Assembly (NCBI GenBank): GCA_022592445.1
Contig: JABYQR010000096.1
Span: 62,001 to 126,000 of the forward strand
Direction of reading: 5' to 3'
Length of the DNA: 64,000 nucleotides
Source of the DNA: Cytidiella melzeri
Taxonomy: Eukaryota > Basidiomycota > Agaricomycetes > Polyporales > Irpicaceae
The position numbers and the translations under genes are program-made. The notes under the pieces are model-generated. The model made no database searches and had not been told where the DNA came from. It saw only the letters and a list, made by a program, of their open reading frames with translations. Shown here piece after piece: positions 20,576 through 30,304 of this stretch. Within the stretch, counting starts at the first letter, position 1. Each line of letters starts with the position of its first letter.

Positions 20576-20746
20576 CTTTACTTTTGAAGTTGTGAGGATG
20601 TCAAGGGTGTTCTCCAATGCAGAAATCATTGGCAGCCCCGTTGGCTCATGAACCACTCTCTACATTCTCACATCTTAAAACAGTATGATGAATGTATTCT
20701 GATTCTGATTTGGAGGTACGGCTTTACTGTTCACTATAAGGCTATG

Positions 20747-20872
20747 CATCAGGAAACATACTTATCTACCCAGGCTACCTGGGTCTACCTGACACTACCT
20801 AAGGCTATGCACAGCTCAATAGAGCTCCATGGCAACTGGTAGCACAGGTAGATAAGTTGCTGTTTCCTGATG
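20747..20872. repeat. Short inverted-repeat element (MITE-like)
   Basis: The arm CATCAGGAAACATACTTATC (starting 20747) matches the reverse complement of 20847-20872 with one small bulge, enclosing about 75 bp. The word AAGGCTATGCA occurs twice (near 20738 and 20803). Size and structure fit a small non-autonomous hairpin element. No target duplication was identified. Confidence 0.45.
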
Positions 20873-21022
20873 TGGGGAGTGTGGCACGCAGCTTGGCAAG
20901 ACATTGGCCATATAACCTTTGTACTGTACAAAATGAGCGGTCGCAGATTATTGGCAACATGTAACTACCACAAACATCTAATCCATACATTTGATACATG
21001 TTCCCATTCAACAACATTATAC

Positions 21023-22648
21023 CTACACCTTCAACGCCTTGATCGTCTTCCCCATCGCGACAGCAATCCACTCGCCAGGAGTAGAATGCCCCGTATTCAT
21101 AGTCATCCCCGCAATCTGCGGACTCCAAGCCAGATTGACAATCTCCGCAGGTCCCGTATACGCCATAACCGGATCGGTCAACACACGCTTCTTCACGTCC
21201 GGTCGTGGCGACGTGCTCAACCCGGTAGCGGAATGTCTGGGGCTAGCGGCGGGGAGGCTCGTGAGGGCGGAGAGGTCCCATAGGAGCAGTTGAGAGTCGT
21301 CTGCGGCGGTTGCGAGCAGCGGTGTGTCGGACATTCCCCACGAGAGTGCGTTCACAGCTGCACGATGAGCGCGCAGTTCCATGACCGGTTGTCCGGGACT
21401 TCGCATGTCGAGAATCTGGATGTCGGCGCCGTCTTGATGGAATGTGGCCATGTAGTTTGAGTCGGCCGGGTTGAATGCGATGCGGAGAAGCGGGGAAGTG
21501 AGGGGACGAGCAGAGGAGGACGGTGAGGATGGCGGAGGGGGTGCGTTTTTGGGTGTGGGCGTTTCGTAGAGGATGGTGGAATGTTCGAGTGATCGGAGGT
21601 CGAAGGCACGTAATGAGCCGTCTGCGCCAACAGAAACGAAAATGTCGGTGGAGCCTGGCAGCCATGCAACGTCGTATACTTCTCTGTCGTGGGCAATGAG
21701 CTGAGTGATTGCGGTCGAGGTATCAATATTCCAGACAGTGCACGTTGTGTCGATCGAGGATGTGACGACGAGGTTCGGGGCCTTTTCGTTCCAGGAAAAG
21801 TTGGTCAACGGTGCGCCTGTTGAGTGATTTTGGACTTTACTTTGCTGCCGAGAGACGAGATCGTCAGTGAATGAAACAGAAGCGGGCGTCACGAGTCAGT
21901 AGAAAGTCTCGCAAGTTGCATGTCTCGCTGCACCAGCACCAGCGAAGCCTGTGAAGCCTTTCTGGCAAAATCGCGACCGCGATCGCAACAGTCAATGGCA
22001 CGATCGCCCAAAGGAACGCTTTGCACTCGATACAAGTAGCGGAGCACGCAGGATGCAGTTCAGGCGCAGATGCAAGGAATCTAGCACGCGAAGGCGTATT
22101 ACGCCGTCACCAAGTATATTGAACGGGACGTACCCCAGAAAGCGCAGCTCGTAGTGACAAGCGATGGCCACTGTTGGGAGACGGACGACCGACATAGCTT
22201 GATATAGACGGCGAGTGATCCGTCGAGTACTCCCACACCCTCAACGCATCCCCAGTACTCGCCAACAACTCTGATACTCCAATCTTCTGGCTCCAAGCAA
22301 ACGAATTCGCGCCGGCAGGCTGCCATTGAAGACTTGTCGCAGGATAGCCATGGTGTGCCTCGACCAGCGTGACAAAGTCAGAGTAGTTGTCGGCATAGTC
22401 GTCTTCTACGAGAACCCGCTCATCTTGTAAGCCGACGACAGCGATGTGATTGCGGAAGTCCTCTGTGAGGGAGCCGACTCCAAGACGGAAAGACGACCTC
22501 GGCCTTAGTTGTTGACCAGGTGCGGGTGTCTTGCACCAATCCATTGCAAACACCGGCCCTAAGCACAGTCGTTATACACACTACCATGAAGATCTATGCA
22601 TTGCTGCTTACATGGTGCTTCGTACTGTAACACGGTTGTCTGCGTCAT
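21023..22648 (-). CDS. WD40 protein, WDR68/DCAF7 (HAN11) orthologue
   Basis: WDR68/DCAF7 is a beta-propeller scaffold that binds DYRK/HIPK kinases and can serve as a CUL4-DDB1 substrate receptor. Three exons fit: 22612-22648 (MTQTTVLQYEAP), 22134-22558 and 21023-21844, giving 427 aa in one frame. Diagnostic blocks are VFAMDWCKTPAPG, LVEAHHGYPATSLQWQP, GAPLTNFSWNEKAPNLVVTS, SIDTTCTVWNIDT and AHDREVYDVAWLPG, then FNPADSNYMATFHQD, RAHRAAVNALSWG and IVNLAWSPQIAGM. The second intron is long (about 289 nt) for this window. The protein is longer than the usual roughly 340 aa because of a Ser/Pro insert near residue 360 and Pro-rich loops. Splice borders follow GT-AG and keep the family alignment unbroken. 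Confidence 0.9.
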
Positions 22649-22908
22649 ATCGCCTCAGCTGCAAGTTGTGTTCACAATCTGCACCGTCTCTATGCCTTTG
22701 ATAGAGCAGGGAATTGTGGCCCTTGTCGACGAGAAAGAGACGGTGATAATGGGTTAGTTGCAAAGCAAGTTCAAAGTGCACGATATCGTTACATGGGCGC
22801 TTATGGAACTCTCACTGGTGCAGCCAGCCTCCTCAAGCTTGTATCCCCTTCCTCTTTTTTTATCGTCGGACACCGTTCTCTTAGCTATTGACCATTCTCT
22901 GGCACTGA

Positions 22909-24837
22909 ATGTTGCGAGATGTCTGTTCCACGAATATACCAGCAGAAGCGCGGACCAAACAGGTGGAACGCGTTCTTGCGTCGAGAATTGCAGTTGATGA
23001 ACGACGGTGCGGCGAATCTTCTCTTCTTGCAGGTGCAGATCAGATAACTCATATGCCGCCTAGCATTGCCGGAGGGAGCGACGCGTTACAAAATCGGCGA
23101 CGGTCCTCTCATGGCTCAACTGTTGGAAAGGTGGAATGCAATGGACGAAGAGGAGCGCGTCGCAGCGACTGAAGACAAGCTCAAGGAGATGGTGAACGAC
23201 CGCGAGCTCAAAGAAACCACCCAGAAGACTAGTCCGCTAGCTGTGCTGACGGACGTGAGACGAACGCTCGGAGTGATTGAGAAGGAGGCAAGTGCGATGA
23301 TCCCATGACAGTTATCAGAATTCATGCGGACTGAACCGTACAGCTAGCCAACCTCCACCAGCGCACAGGCGTAGAAGTCGTCATGCTCGCGGTGCGGAAT
23401 AACCACAAGAGTAGCTTGAAGCCGCATACTTTTTGCACGTCTGACCGTATACCGTCGTTCTGGGAGCAAATATTCGATGTATCCCTCCCGGATATTGCTG
23501 TGCTCATGGAGGCCCACTTTCTGGCGCAAACGAAACTGAAAAAGGTAGAAGGTGCGCAGCCAACCGTTCTCACTTTTATGGTGTGATCAACATGACATCG
23601 CAGTCGACCCACCGAAGAAGCACACCCAGGTTCTGCACGACCTGAAGCAGAAAACCGGTGCATTGATTTTGGCCAAATTCAGCAAGTATACCCGCTCTTC
23701 TCCACCCTTTTGTACTCTCTGACATTGTCTCGTGTGGTTTCAGAAGAAATCTCGGGAGGTAAAGCTACTCGCATGAACTACCAAAACTTTGACGCTGCCA
23801 TCACGTCCAAGTTTGGCATCACCATCGAGAACTGGCCGCTAGCTACGTTTCGCTCACCGAGCGACTACTCCTCAAAGACCGAGTTGGAGACCCTGTTTGC
23901 GGCATGGGAATCTGGCACGACGAGTTTCAGACAGCTCTCACCAGAAGAAAGGTCGCGATGGGACGAAGTTCGAACGCAATACACCCAAAACCACGTGAAA
24001 CCTCCGACCTTGTCTGAATCGCCTGAGGAGTCGGAGCAAGGTCAAGGCGATCAGCTTTCGCTCGACGCTTGGGATGAGTACGCCGTGGACCTTTCTGCAG
24101 ACGCGTTATCACGCCCTCCATCGGAGCCCTCAGAACCCCCAGCTGTGTCTAGCACGCTTACTATGTTCACGCCAACACCTGATGCACCCAGGACGCAAGT
24201 ACTTCATTTGCAACCTCCTTGGCCAGTACACAACTCGACACCGGAAGGTCTTTCGCAAGCCATACCTACCACTACATCCATCAGTCCCACACAGCTCACA
24301 CTTACCCCTGCAGCTGCAGCATCGTCCTCTCCACACTCCCTCAAACAAATTACAAGCACTCCTCTCGTACCACCTCATCCCGACATTCCTACAAATTCTC
24401 CCGAGACCTGCCCATCAGCTACCTCTCACGAGAAAAAAAAGCGACCGAGGCTAGACATCGACGGAGATTCGATCGGTACAATCGGTCAAGTAGGCACGTT
24501 CTCCATGGAGAACGACGGACAACAACTGTCGTCGTTCAAGAAACCACGAAAGGAACGGGCAGACAAGGGAAAGAAGAGAGGTCCGAATAAACGGTCGTTG
24601 TTGTTGGAAGTGGAAGGCGGGTCTGATAATACTGTGGACGCGTCTCATCTACCGACACGAGACACCTCAGAGGGAGATTCGGCCTCTCAGAGTGTGTTGG
24701 GCGAGTTGGAAACAGCGCGAGCACCACTACCATTACCACCACCTACTACTGCTGCTGCGGGTCAACCGCCCGTGGCTGTGCGCAAATTTGTCAACGTCAC
24801 TTCGGGTGACGTTGGTCCTGGTCCTTCCACTCCGTGA
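22909..24837 (+). CDS. Unknown multi-exon gene with basic, NLS-like C-terminus
   Basis: I do not recognise the function. Exons can be followed at about 23066-23306 (ATRYKIGDGPLMAQLLERWN), 23348-23545 (LHQRTGVEVVMLAVRNN, SFWEQIFDVSLPDIAVLMEA), 23602-23690 (HDLKQKTGALILAKF) and 23750-24837 (MNYQNFDAAITSKFGITIEN). The 5' exons near 22909 are uncertain. The first three quarters are globular and helical. The last third is Pro/Ser/Thr-rich and ends in a basic cluster KKPRKERADKGKKRGPNKRS, which could be a nuclear signal or AT-hook-like DNA contact. The codons from 24344 onward are duplicated at 27255. Similar architectures recur as lineage-expanded hypothetical proteins in Agaricomycetes; that is recollection, not a search result. 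Confidence 0.6.
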
Positions 24838-25118
24838 GCATTTTTTTTGGTTTTTTTACAGATTTTTTACGGCTGTGAATGCTAAAGGAGACCGTGGGCA
24901 ACCAGTGCTGCAGATTTTCCGAATTACAAGTATACATTCAAAGTTAGTCTACCAGTACCTTGAACACACACTCCTGTAATGAACAGGTACGTTTTCCGAC
25001 GACTCTTTCCTGCTACGAAATTGTTCAATCTACTGATGTTGTGATGTTGCAAGACAGTCTTTCATGCGGTAAAAGTTAAAAGTACTAGATCTATGAATCA
25101 ACATGACATAATATAGTG
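24344..25118 (+). repeat. Segmental duplication, copy 1
   Basis: This block, covering the last roughly 160 codons of the unknown gene and about 280 bp of its 3' flank, recurs almost unchanged at 27255-28039. The two copies share the poly-T tract after the stop and end together at GACATAATATAGT. Confidence 0.9.
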
Positions 25119-25501
25119 AAGACAAACCACCAACTTACTAAACATTACTCATTGAAAGAAGCTATTCCCAACAAAATTACTTGTTCAGGCTGCTACCAGC
25201 ACCAAGTTTACTCACAAATCTGGCTTAAAAAGTAATATTTCATTCAATCTTCAGGAATTGTACTTGCCGCTTGCCGGCCTTGCTAACGCTAGTCATTACC
25301 CAGGAGGGGAGCACAAGATGGTGATACAAGGGCAAGAATCATCGTTGAATATAGAACACATTCATTGCAATCAAATCAAGTATATGGATTGGTCAATCAA
25401 TGAGCAAACAGTTTTGTCACCCCACTCTCTCTGCAGCCCAATTCTCCACAGCTGTCCCCAGCCATTCATTCTGCTTGCATCTGGACTGGCTGGCAATTCT
25501 A
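25119..25501. other. No gene seen
   Basis: AT-rich spacer between the duplicated gene tail and the minus-strand ORF at 25502. No feature recognised. Confidence 0.4.
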
Positions 25502-25966
25502 TCACTCCTTAACAGGGAGATCAGCCCAATGTACTCTTCTGCCAGTTGCAACTGCCCCATCTCCTCCAGCCTTTCCCTCCTCTACCCCCTCCTTTTCCTT
25601 CTCCTGCTGTGCATTTTCGTTTGCCTCTTTCAGTTTTGCCCGATTTGTATCTTTGATTTTCTGTGCTCTGATCTCTCTCTCCTTTTCCCACTCCTCAGCA
25701 AATTTGTCCTCATCAGCTGGTTGCACATTATTCTCTTCCAATGCTGCACAATACGCCTTGAAATTATAATACCAATCACTCCGCACCCAGAGACCATTTT
25801 TATGAACAACATGTAGACTGTTGAAGTTTCCTGTGGTCTGTCTCTCCCAGTTGTCATTGTCACTGTTGCCAGTTTTAATACTGTATGCAGTGGCAGACAC
25901 AGTCACTGTGTAAACTGTGCTGGTGACAATGGTTGCGAGAAAAATGAGAGAGATTGACAACTGCAT
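25502..25966 (-). CDS. Hypothetical protein with N-terminal hydrophobic/signal segment
   Basis: The frame from ATG 25966 opens with MQLSISLIFLATIVTSTVYT, which looks like a signal peptide or signal anchor. A short Trp-rich part follows (KNGLWVRSDWYYNFKAYCAA), then a highly charged Lys/Glu-rich C-terminal half (DKFAEEWEKEREIRAQKIKD) that could be a coiled coil. An in-frame extension upstream to 26026 exists, but the later Met places the hydrophobic stretch at the N-terminus. It lies in the spacer between the duplicated segments, which also holds a dispersed repeat, so it may be element-borne. I do not recognise a family. Confidence 0.4.
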   Translation of the reverse strand: MQLSISLIFLATIVTSTVYTVTVSATAYSIKTGNSDNDNWERQTTGNFNSLHVVHKNGLWVRSDWYYNFKAYCAALEENNVQPADEDKFAEEWEKEREIRAQKIKDTNRAKLKEANENAQQEKEKEGVEEGKAGGDGAVATGRRVHWADLPVKE

Positions 25967-26654
25967 GGTGGTATTGTTGGAGGGAATTTGTAAAGGGTAG
26001 AGTGAAATAGCTAGCTGCAAGAACAATGTGAGCAGTGACTCAAGGCAAGACTGGCAAGTGTGATTGAGACAGAAAAGTACTTACTGTCCAGCACTGAAGC
26101 AACAAAAAGACCTGGAGTGATGAAGGTCTGCTGAGACATGGGAATTGTTTCAAGGGTGTTTATAAATATTGTAGTTCATAGGCAGTGCTGATGAGACAAA
26201 CAACATGTGCACAGCCGTTGCAAACAGTAAAAATTATATTATTGAACATAACAAACACAAATATGGCATTACAATGGCTCTATCACAAGCCCTTTGAGCC
26301 TTTTTGATAAATTACATTTTGCACAAGAGATACAGTTTTAGACTCTCAAACAAGACAACACATAGGCACAAATAGATACATACTTGTACCATAAGATAGT
26401 GCTATTTTTTTAGTAGAAGCGCATTGTCAATTGGAGTGGAGCAAACAAGCCACAGCCTGCCTACTGAAAAGGCCACTCAGACCCAGATTAAAACCTGCTC
26501 TTGTACTTGCTGGTACTGAGCAAGATGATGTCACATTCTGGCCAGGACCTCGATTCTATTGTAGACATGTACACCAATTCATAAATACCCCTTTTTCTCT
26601 GAGCATGGATTACCGTTGGAACACAGTCTATTGAATAGACATACAGCAATTAAC

Positions 26655-26955
26655 AAACATCATGTGCCCTCTGAGGAAGAATTACCACTGTTCTGGTAGC
26701 TGATTCTACCAACCCCTCTCTTCTGGGAGCATGTTGGGTTCTTATTGCATTGGCAGTGCACACTGCAATTGATTGTTTCACAAAGTTCCACAGGGATTTT
26801 TTGTTCCTGAGAGCAAGAGTTACCATCAGAACAGAGTCTGTGGCAGTTCCCATCAGGATGAGGCAGTTCAGACATCAACAGGACACATGAAACATGTTCT
26901 GGAAGTTGATTCTAACCAGACTTTTACGGCCCCTATATCCTTGGTACATGTGAAT
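26655..26955. repeat. Dispersed repeat R4, copy 2
   Basis: Homologous to 19487-19791 and similarly built of two related units. Shared words include GTGGCAGTTCC, AGGCAGTTCAGA and a GAAACATG followed by TGGAAGTTGATT-like stretch. No ORF spans it. Confidence 0.55.
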
Positions 26956-27254
26956 CATTTTTACAATTTCTGAAGAATGAAGAAGAATTGTTCCAGTGTG
27001 CTCCAGCACATTGATGCCTTTTTCAGATGTGACCTTTTTGTCCCCCAAAGTGTGGGAATTTGATGGCAGAATACAGACAGTGACAGTGTCAACAACAAAA
27101 CAATGAATCCAGCTGATAGCACTGGCTTTGTTATCAGCCCTTTATAACTTGGCATCAGATAACTTTTGCAATCAATATGCAGTTTTTGATTTTTAGAGAC
27201 TGAATATGGGTACAAATCCGTACATATAATACACCATTCGATAGCCCTATCATT

Positions 27255-28039
27255 CAAACAAATTACAAGCACTCCTTTCATACCACCTCATCCCGACATT
27301 CCTACAAATTCTCCCGAGACCTGCCCATCAGCTACCTCTCACGAGAAAAAAAAGCGACCGAGGCTAGACATCGACGGAGATTCGATTGGTACAATCGGTC
27401 AAGTAGGCACGTTCTCCATGGAGAACGACGGACAACAACTGTCGTCGTTCAAGAAACCACGAAAGGAACGGGCAGACAAGGGAAAGAAGAGAGGTCCGAA
27501 TAAACGGTCGTTGTTGTTGGAAGTGGAAGGCGGGTCTGATAATACTGTGGAAGCGTCTCATCTACCGACACGAGACACCTTAGAGGGAGATTCGGCCTCT
27601 CAGAGTGTGTTGGGCGAGTTGGAAACAACAGCGCGAGCACCATTACCACTACCATTACCTACTACTGCTAGCGCTGCGGGTAAACCGCCCGTGGCTGTGC
27701 GCAAATTTGTCAACGTTACTTCGGGTGACGTTGGTCCTGGTCCTTCCACTCCGTGAGCAATTTCTTTTTTTTTTGGATTTTTTACGGCTGTGAATGCTAA
27801 AGGAGACCGTGGACAACCAGTGCTACAGATTTTCCGAATTACAAGTATACATTCAAAGTTAGTCTACCAGTACCTTGAAAACACGCTCCTGTAATGAACA
27901 GGTACGTTTCGACGACGACTTCTTTCCTGCTACGGAATTGTCCAATCTACTGATGTTGTGATGTTGCTAGACTAGACAGTCTTTCACGCGGTAAAAGTTA
28001 AAAGTACTAGATCTATGAATCAACATGACATAATATAGT
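27255..28039 (+). pseudogene. Segmental duplication copy 2: orphaned 3' exon
   Basis: Near-identical to 24344-25118. The open frame (27418-27756 from the first ATG) still ends in the same stop, with only small differences such as a codon change near 27551, a Thr codon insertion near 27630 and an Ala/Ser insertion near 27670. It lacks the upstream exons and any promoter of the parent gene, so it is probably not expressed as the same protein. The low divergence with in-frame indels suggests a recent copy. Confidence 0.85.
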
Positions 28040-28131
28040 CCGTTCAAGAATCATATATAATTTTCGTGCACAAACCAAAAACAAACAAACAAAACCCGTA
28101 TTCTCCTCCTCCTACTCCGACAAGGTCGAGT

Positions 28132-28617
28132 CTATGCGAGAGGTACACAGTTAACAGCTGTAGTACCAAACGAGCCCTAAATTGGTTGGTGATAAGCAAG
28201 CCGTTCAGTGTTCAGTCTTAAATTCACTTCAGGAGGATATGGAGACTTGAATCGATACATACCTGGAGGGTGTTCGTGCAATACATGGATATGGCTGTAC
28301 ACTCGAAATCTGGATCGACAGATTCCGGGGGTACGAGTTCGCACCCTGTGCCTACCCAACTCCAAGACGCCGACGACGAGGATTGGCGGCGAATTAGAGA
28401 TTGGTCGGGTAGGGAGCGCGTCTAAACAAACAATCGTCAGATTTTGGTCCTTTGGCTAAAAGGAAGGGGATGCGGTGCGGGGAGTTACCTGTATTTGGTT
28501 TTGACAGCAAAACGGCGAACGTATGCTGATCGTGGCGCCAGCGACCGTTGACATCTCGAGAGAGAAAAAGATGACGAAGGAGAGTACTAGTAGTAGGGTG
28601 GAGAGGGCGAAGGACAT
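28132..28617 (-). CDS. Hydrophobin-like small secreted protein, six cysteines
   Basis: Three exons fit: 28489-28617, 28263-28421 and 28132-28176, joined by GTAACT...TTTAG and GTATGT...TTTAG introns, giving 111 codons including the stop. The protein starts with a signal peptide (MSFALSTLLLVLSFVIFF). It then shows Cys residues at 37-38 (PFCCQNQIQ), 70 (GTGCELV), 84 (FECTAIS), 91 (MYCTNTLQGSF) and 106 (NCVPLA). Length, intron number, the CC pair and the ending C-x6-C-x14-C-VPL match class I hydrophobins, which coat hyphae with amphipathic films. The first Cys and the first Cys of the second pair (here Tyr90) are absent. In the canonical map (C1-C6, C2-C5, C3-C4, C7-C8) these two are partners. 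It could be a divergent functional paralogue or a decaying copy. Confidence 0.7.
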
Positions 28618-28687
28618 GGTGGTGGTGGTGGTGGTGGTGTGGGCCCAAGAACAAAAAGCGGACACCCTCTCCCCCCCTCCCAAGTTC

Positions 28688-28693
28688 TTTATA
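28688..28693 (-). promoter_or_regulatory. TATA box of the hydrophobin-like gene
   Basis: On the minus strand GCTATAAAGA lies about 70 bp upstream of the ATG at 28617. That supports this start over an in-frame extension further upstream. Confidence 0.55.
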
Positions 28694-28921
28694 GCCTGGA
28701 CTGGACATACTCGCGACTCCGTCCTCGCGCGACGGAATCGCATTGCAACCTGCATATGGGTAAAGCCAAAAAAAAAAAACACAAATCGTGGCTAACCTGA
28801 GGTGGTGGTGCGATTGCTATTGCCATATCCGGTGCATCCGCCTACTGCTAACTTGATTTTCATGTCATATTAGCTGCGAATGCAAAGCAAATATTTGCCG
28901 CAGCGGTCATTTACACCGAAA

Positions 28922-29593
28922 ATGGTTGTATCCGCAGGAGAGACGGCTCGTCCGTTTTTGGGAATGTTTAGCAAATGCGAAATGCACCACTTTTGATCCC
29001 TTGGAGGAACTAGCGGTGTACCGAGGACGAAGGTCTGGTGGTCGAAAATGTTTGGCGAGGTGGCTTGCTTGTTTGATTTCCTTGTTGTGCGGTTTGCAGC
29101 AAAGTAGACTTGGAATAAATAACGTGAAGCGTTTTTTTCTGCAGTGCGGACCAAGTTGGGTGGGTGGGTAAATCGGCGTCCTCTGCTCTGAGACGTTTCT
29201 ACTACCTTTTCGAGCTTGCAAGGTTGGTGAAGGCCTGACTCTCGAGCTATCCTGGCATGGTCACGCAGAACACCGTGTCGGACGGGAGACTGGTTACCGC
29301 GGTCCAGAAATCAAGAAGTTGTATAGCCAGGTGAGCAGAGAATTGTTTTTGGAAATGCCAAGGCAGTGGTTAGCGCGGTACTGGGGTAAACCGTAAACAT
29401 ACATTGTAACACTGCTCCCCCTGCTTTACAGACAGACGTCGAGACTGGCATTACCGCAACGTGGTCCATTATTGTTGATTCGGGCAGACGCGACTTGAGC
29501 CCCTCCTCCGGTCATATTGTTTGCACAAGCCGCACCATCGTTCTTGAATCTCCCGGACGGCTTGAAATGCCTCGAGTCGAGGGGGTGGTTTGA
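28922..29593 (+). CDS. Possible small gene, unknown product
   Basis: Two stretches look coding when spliced. One ends at 29330 (VGEGLTLELSWHGHAEHRVG, ETGYRGPEIKKLYSQ) with donor GTGAGC. The other runs 29432-29593 after CTTTACAG (TDVETGITATWSIIVDSGRR) and ends at TGA 29591. The frame is continuous across that intron. Upstream, the first exon is unresolved: the ATG at 28922 gives MVVSAGETARPFLGMFSK and then a stop after 24 codons. This may be a broken gene or a chance frame. Confidence 0.22.
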
Positions 29594-30304
29594 GTCCTCT
29601 TGCGTGTGTGGTTCCCTGGAGCTTTGGATATTGACGGTTAGCATGTGAGATGGGGGGGCGATGTATGGGTTGAGTCGCTCAGACAAGATAAGTAGGGCCT
29701 CTGGCAATGGGACTCGTACTACGTACCTTTTGTGCAGGCAGTTGTTATTATACATACGAACTAGACTTGACCACAAATCTGACTGCCGAGTTGATTTGGA
29801 GGTAGTGATGCGACGAAGACGACACGGCAGAGCGTTGTGATCTGGGAGATTATCTTTGTGGAGCCAGGAGCAATTATCAGAGACACGTCGTTGACGATCA
29901 GTTATGCTCTGTGTATGGGAGGGCTATGGAATGCTAATGTGCGTATGTTATGAGAGGTATAAGATGAGTTATGGTAGAGTCGACCGTTGCGGTGATAAGA
30001 TGGTAGAAAGCACGCGATGAGAGTGCACATGACCTGTCGCGCGCATTGTTTACTTGGTTGCAAACGCCCTACACCGCCATTACTCTTGCTGCTCTGTTTC
30101 ACACACCATGCCACGCTACTCGTGTCGCATACCGTCACCAGCCAACAAACAGGGAAATTGGAATTTTGCTTATCAGTGTTCAGGCGGTGGTTGATGTGAA
30201 CCATATGGTCCCTCGCGCGTCCAACGTCCTTATATCTTCCTCCTCCTCCTCCATGTCCGCCTGTTCTTCACGTCTTGCCCCCCGACGACCTCCACAGGGT
30301 ACCC
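29594..30304. other. Intergenic; promoter side of the transporter gene
   Basis: No supported gene. A CTTATATCTT stretch about 75 bp before the ATG at 30305, followed by a TCC-rich leader, is a plausible core promoter for the transporter. Confidence 0.4.

Noticed and set aside
28456..28782. Longer start for the hydrophobin-like protein with an N-terminal extension
   Set aside because: The extension would put the signal peptide internally, and the TATA box near 28690 would lie inside the coding region.
29233..29340. Possible 5S rRNA (CCCGTCCGA-like word on the minus strand)
   Set aside because: Only one short word matches; the rest of the 5S secondary structure cannot be formed and the stretch reads better as an exon.
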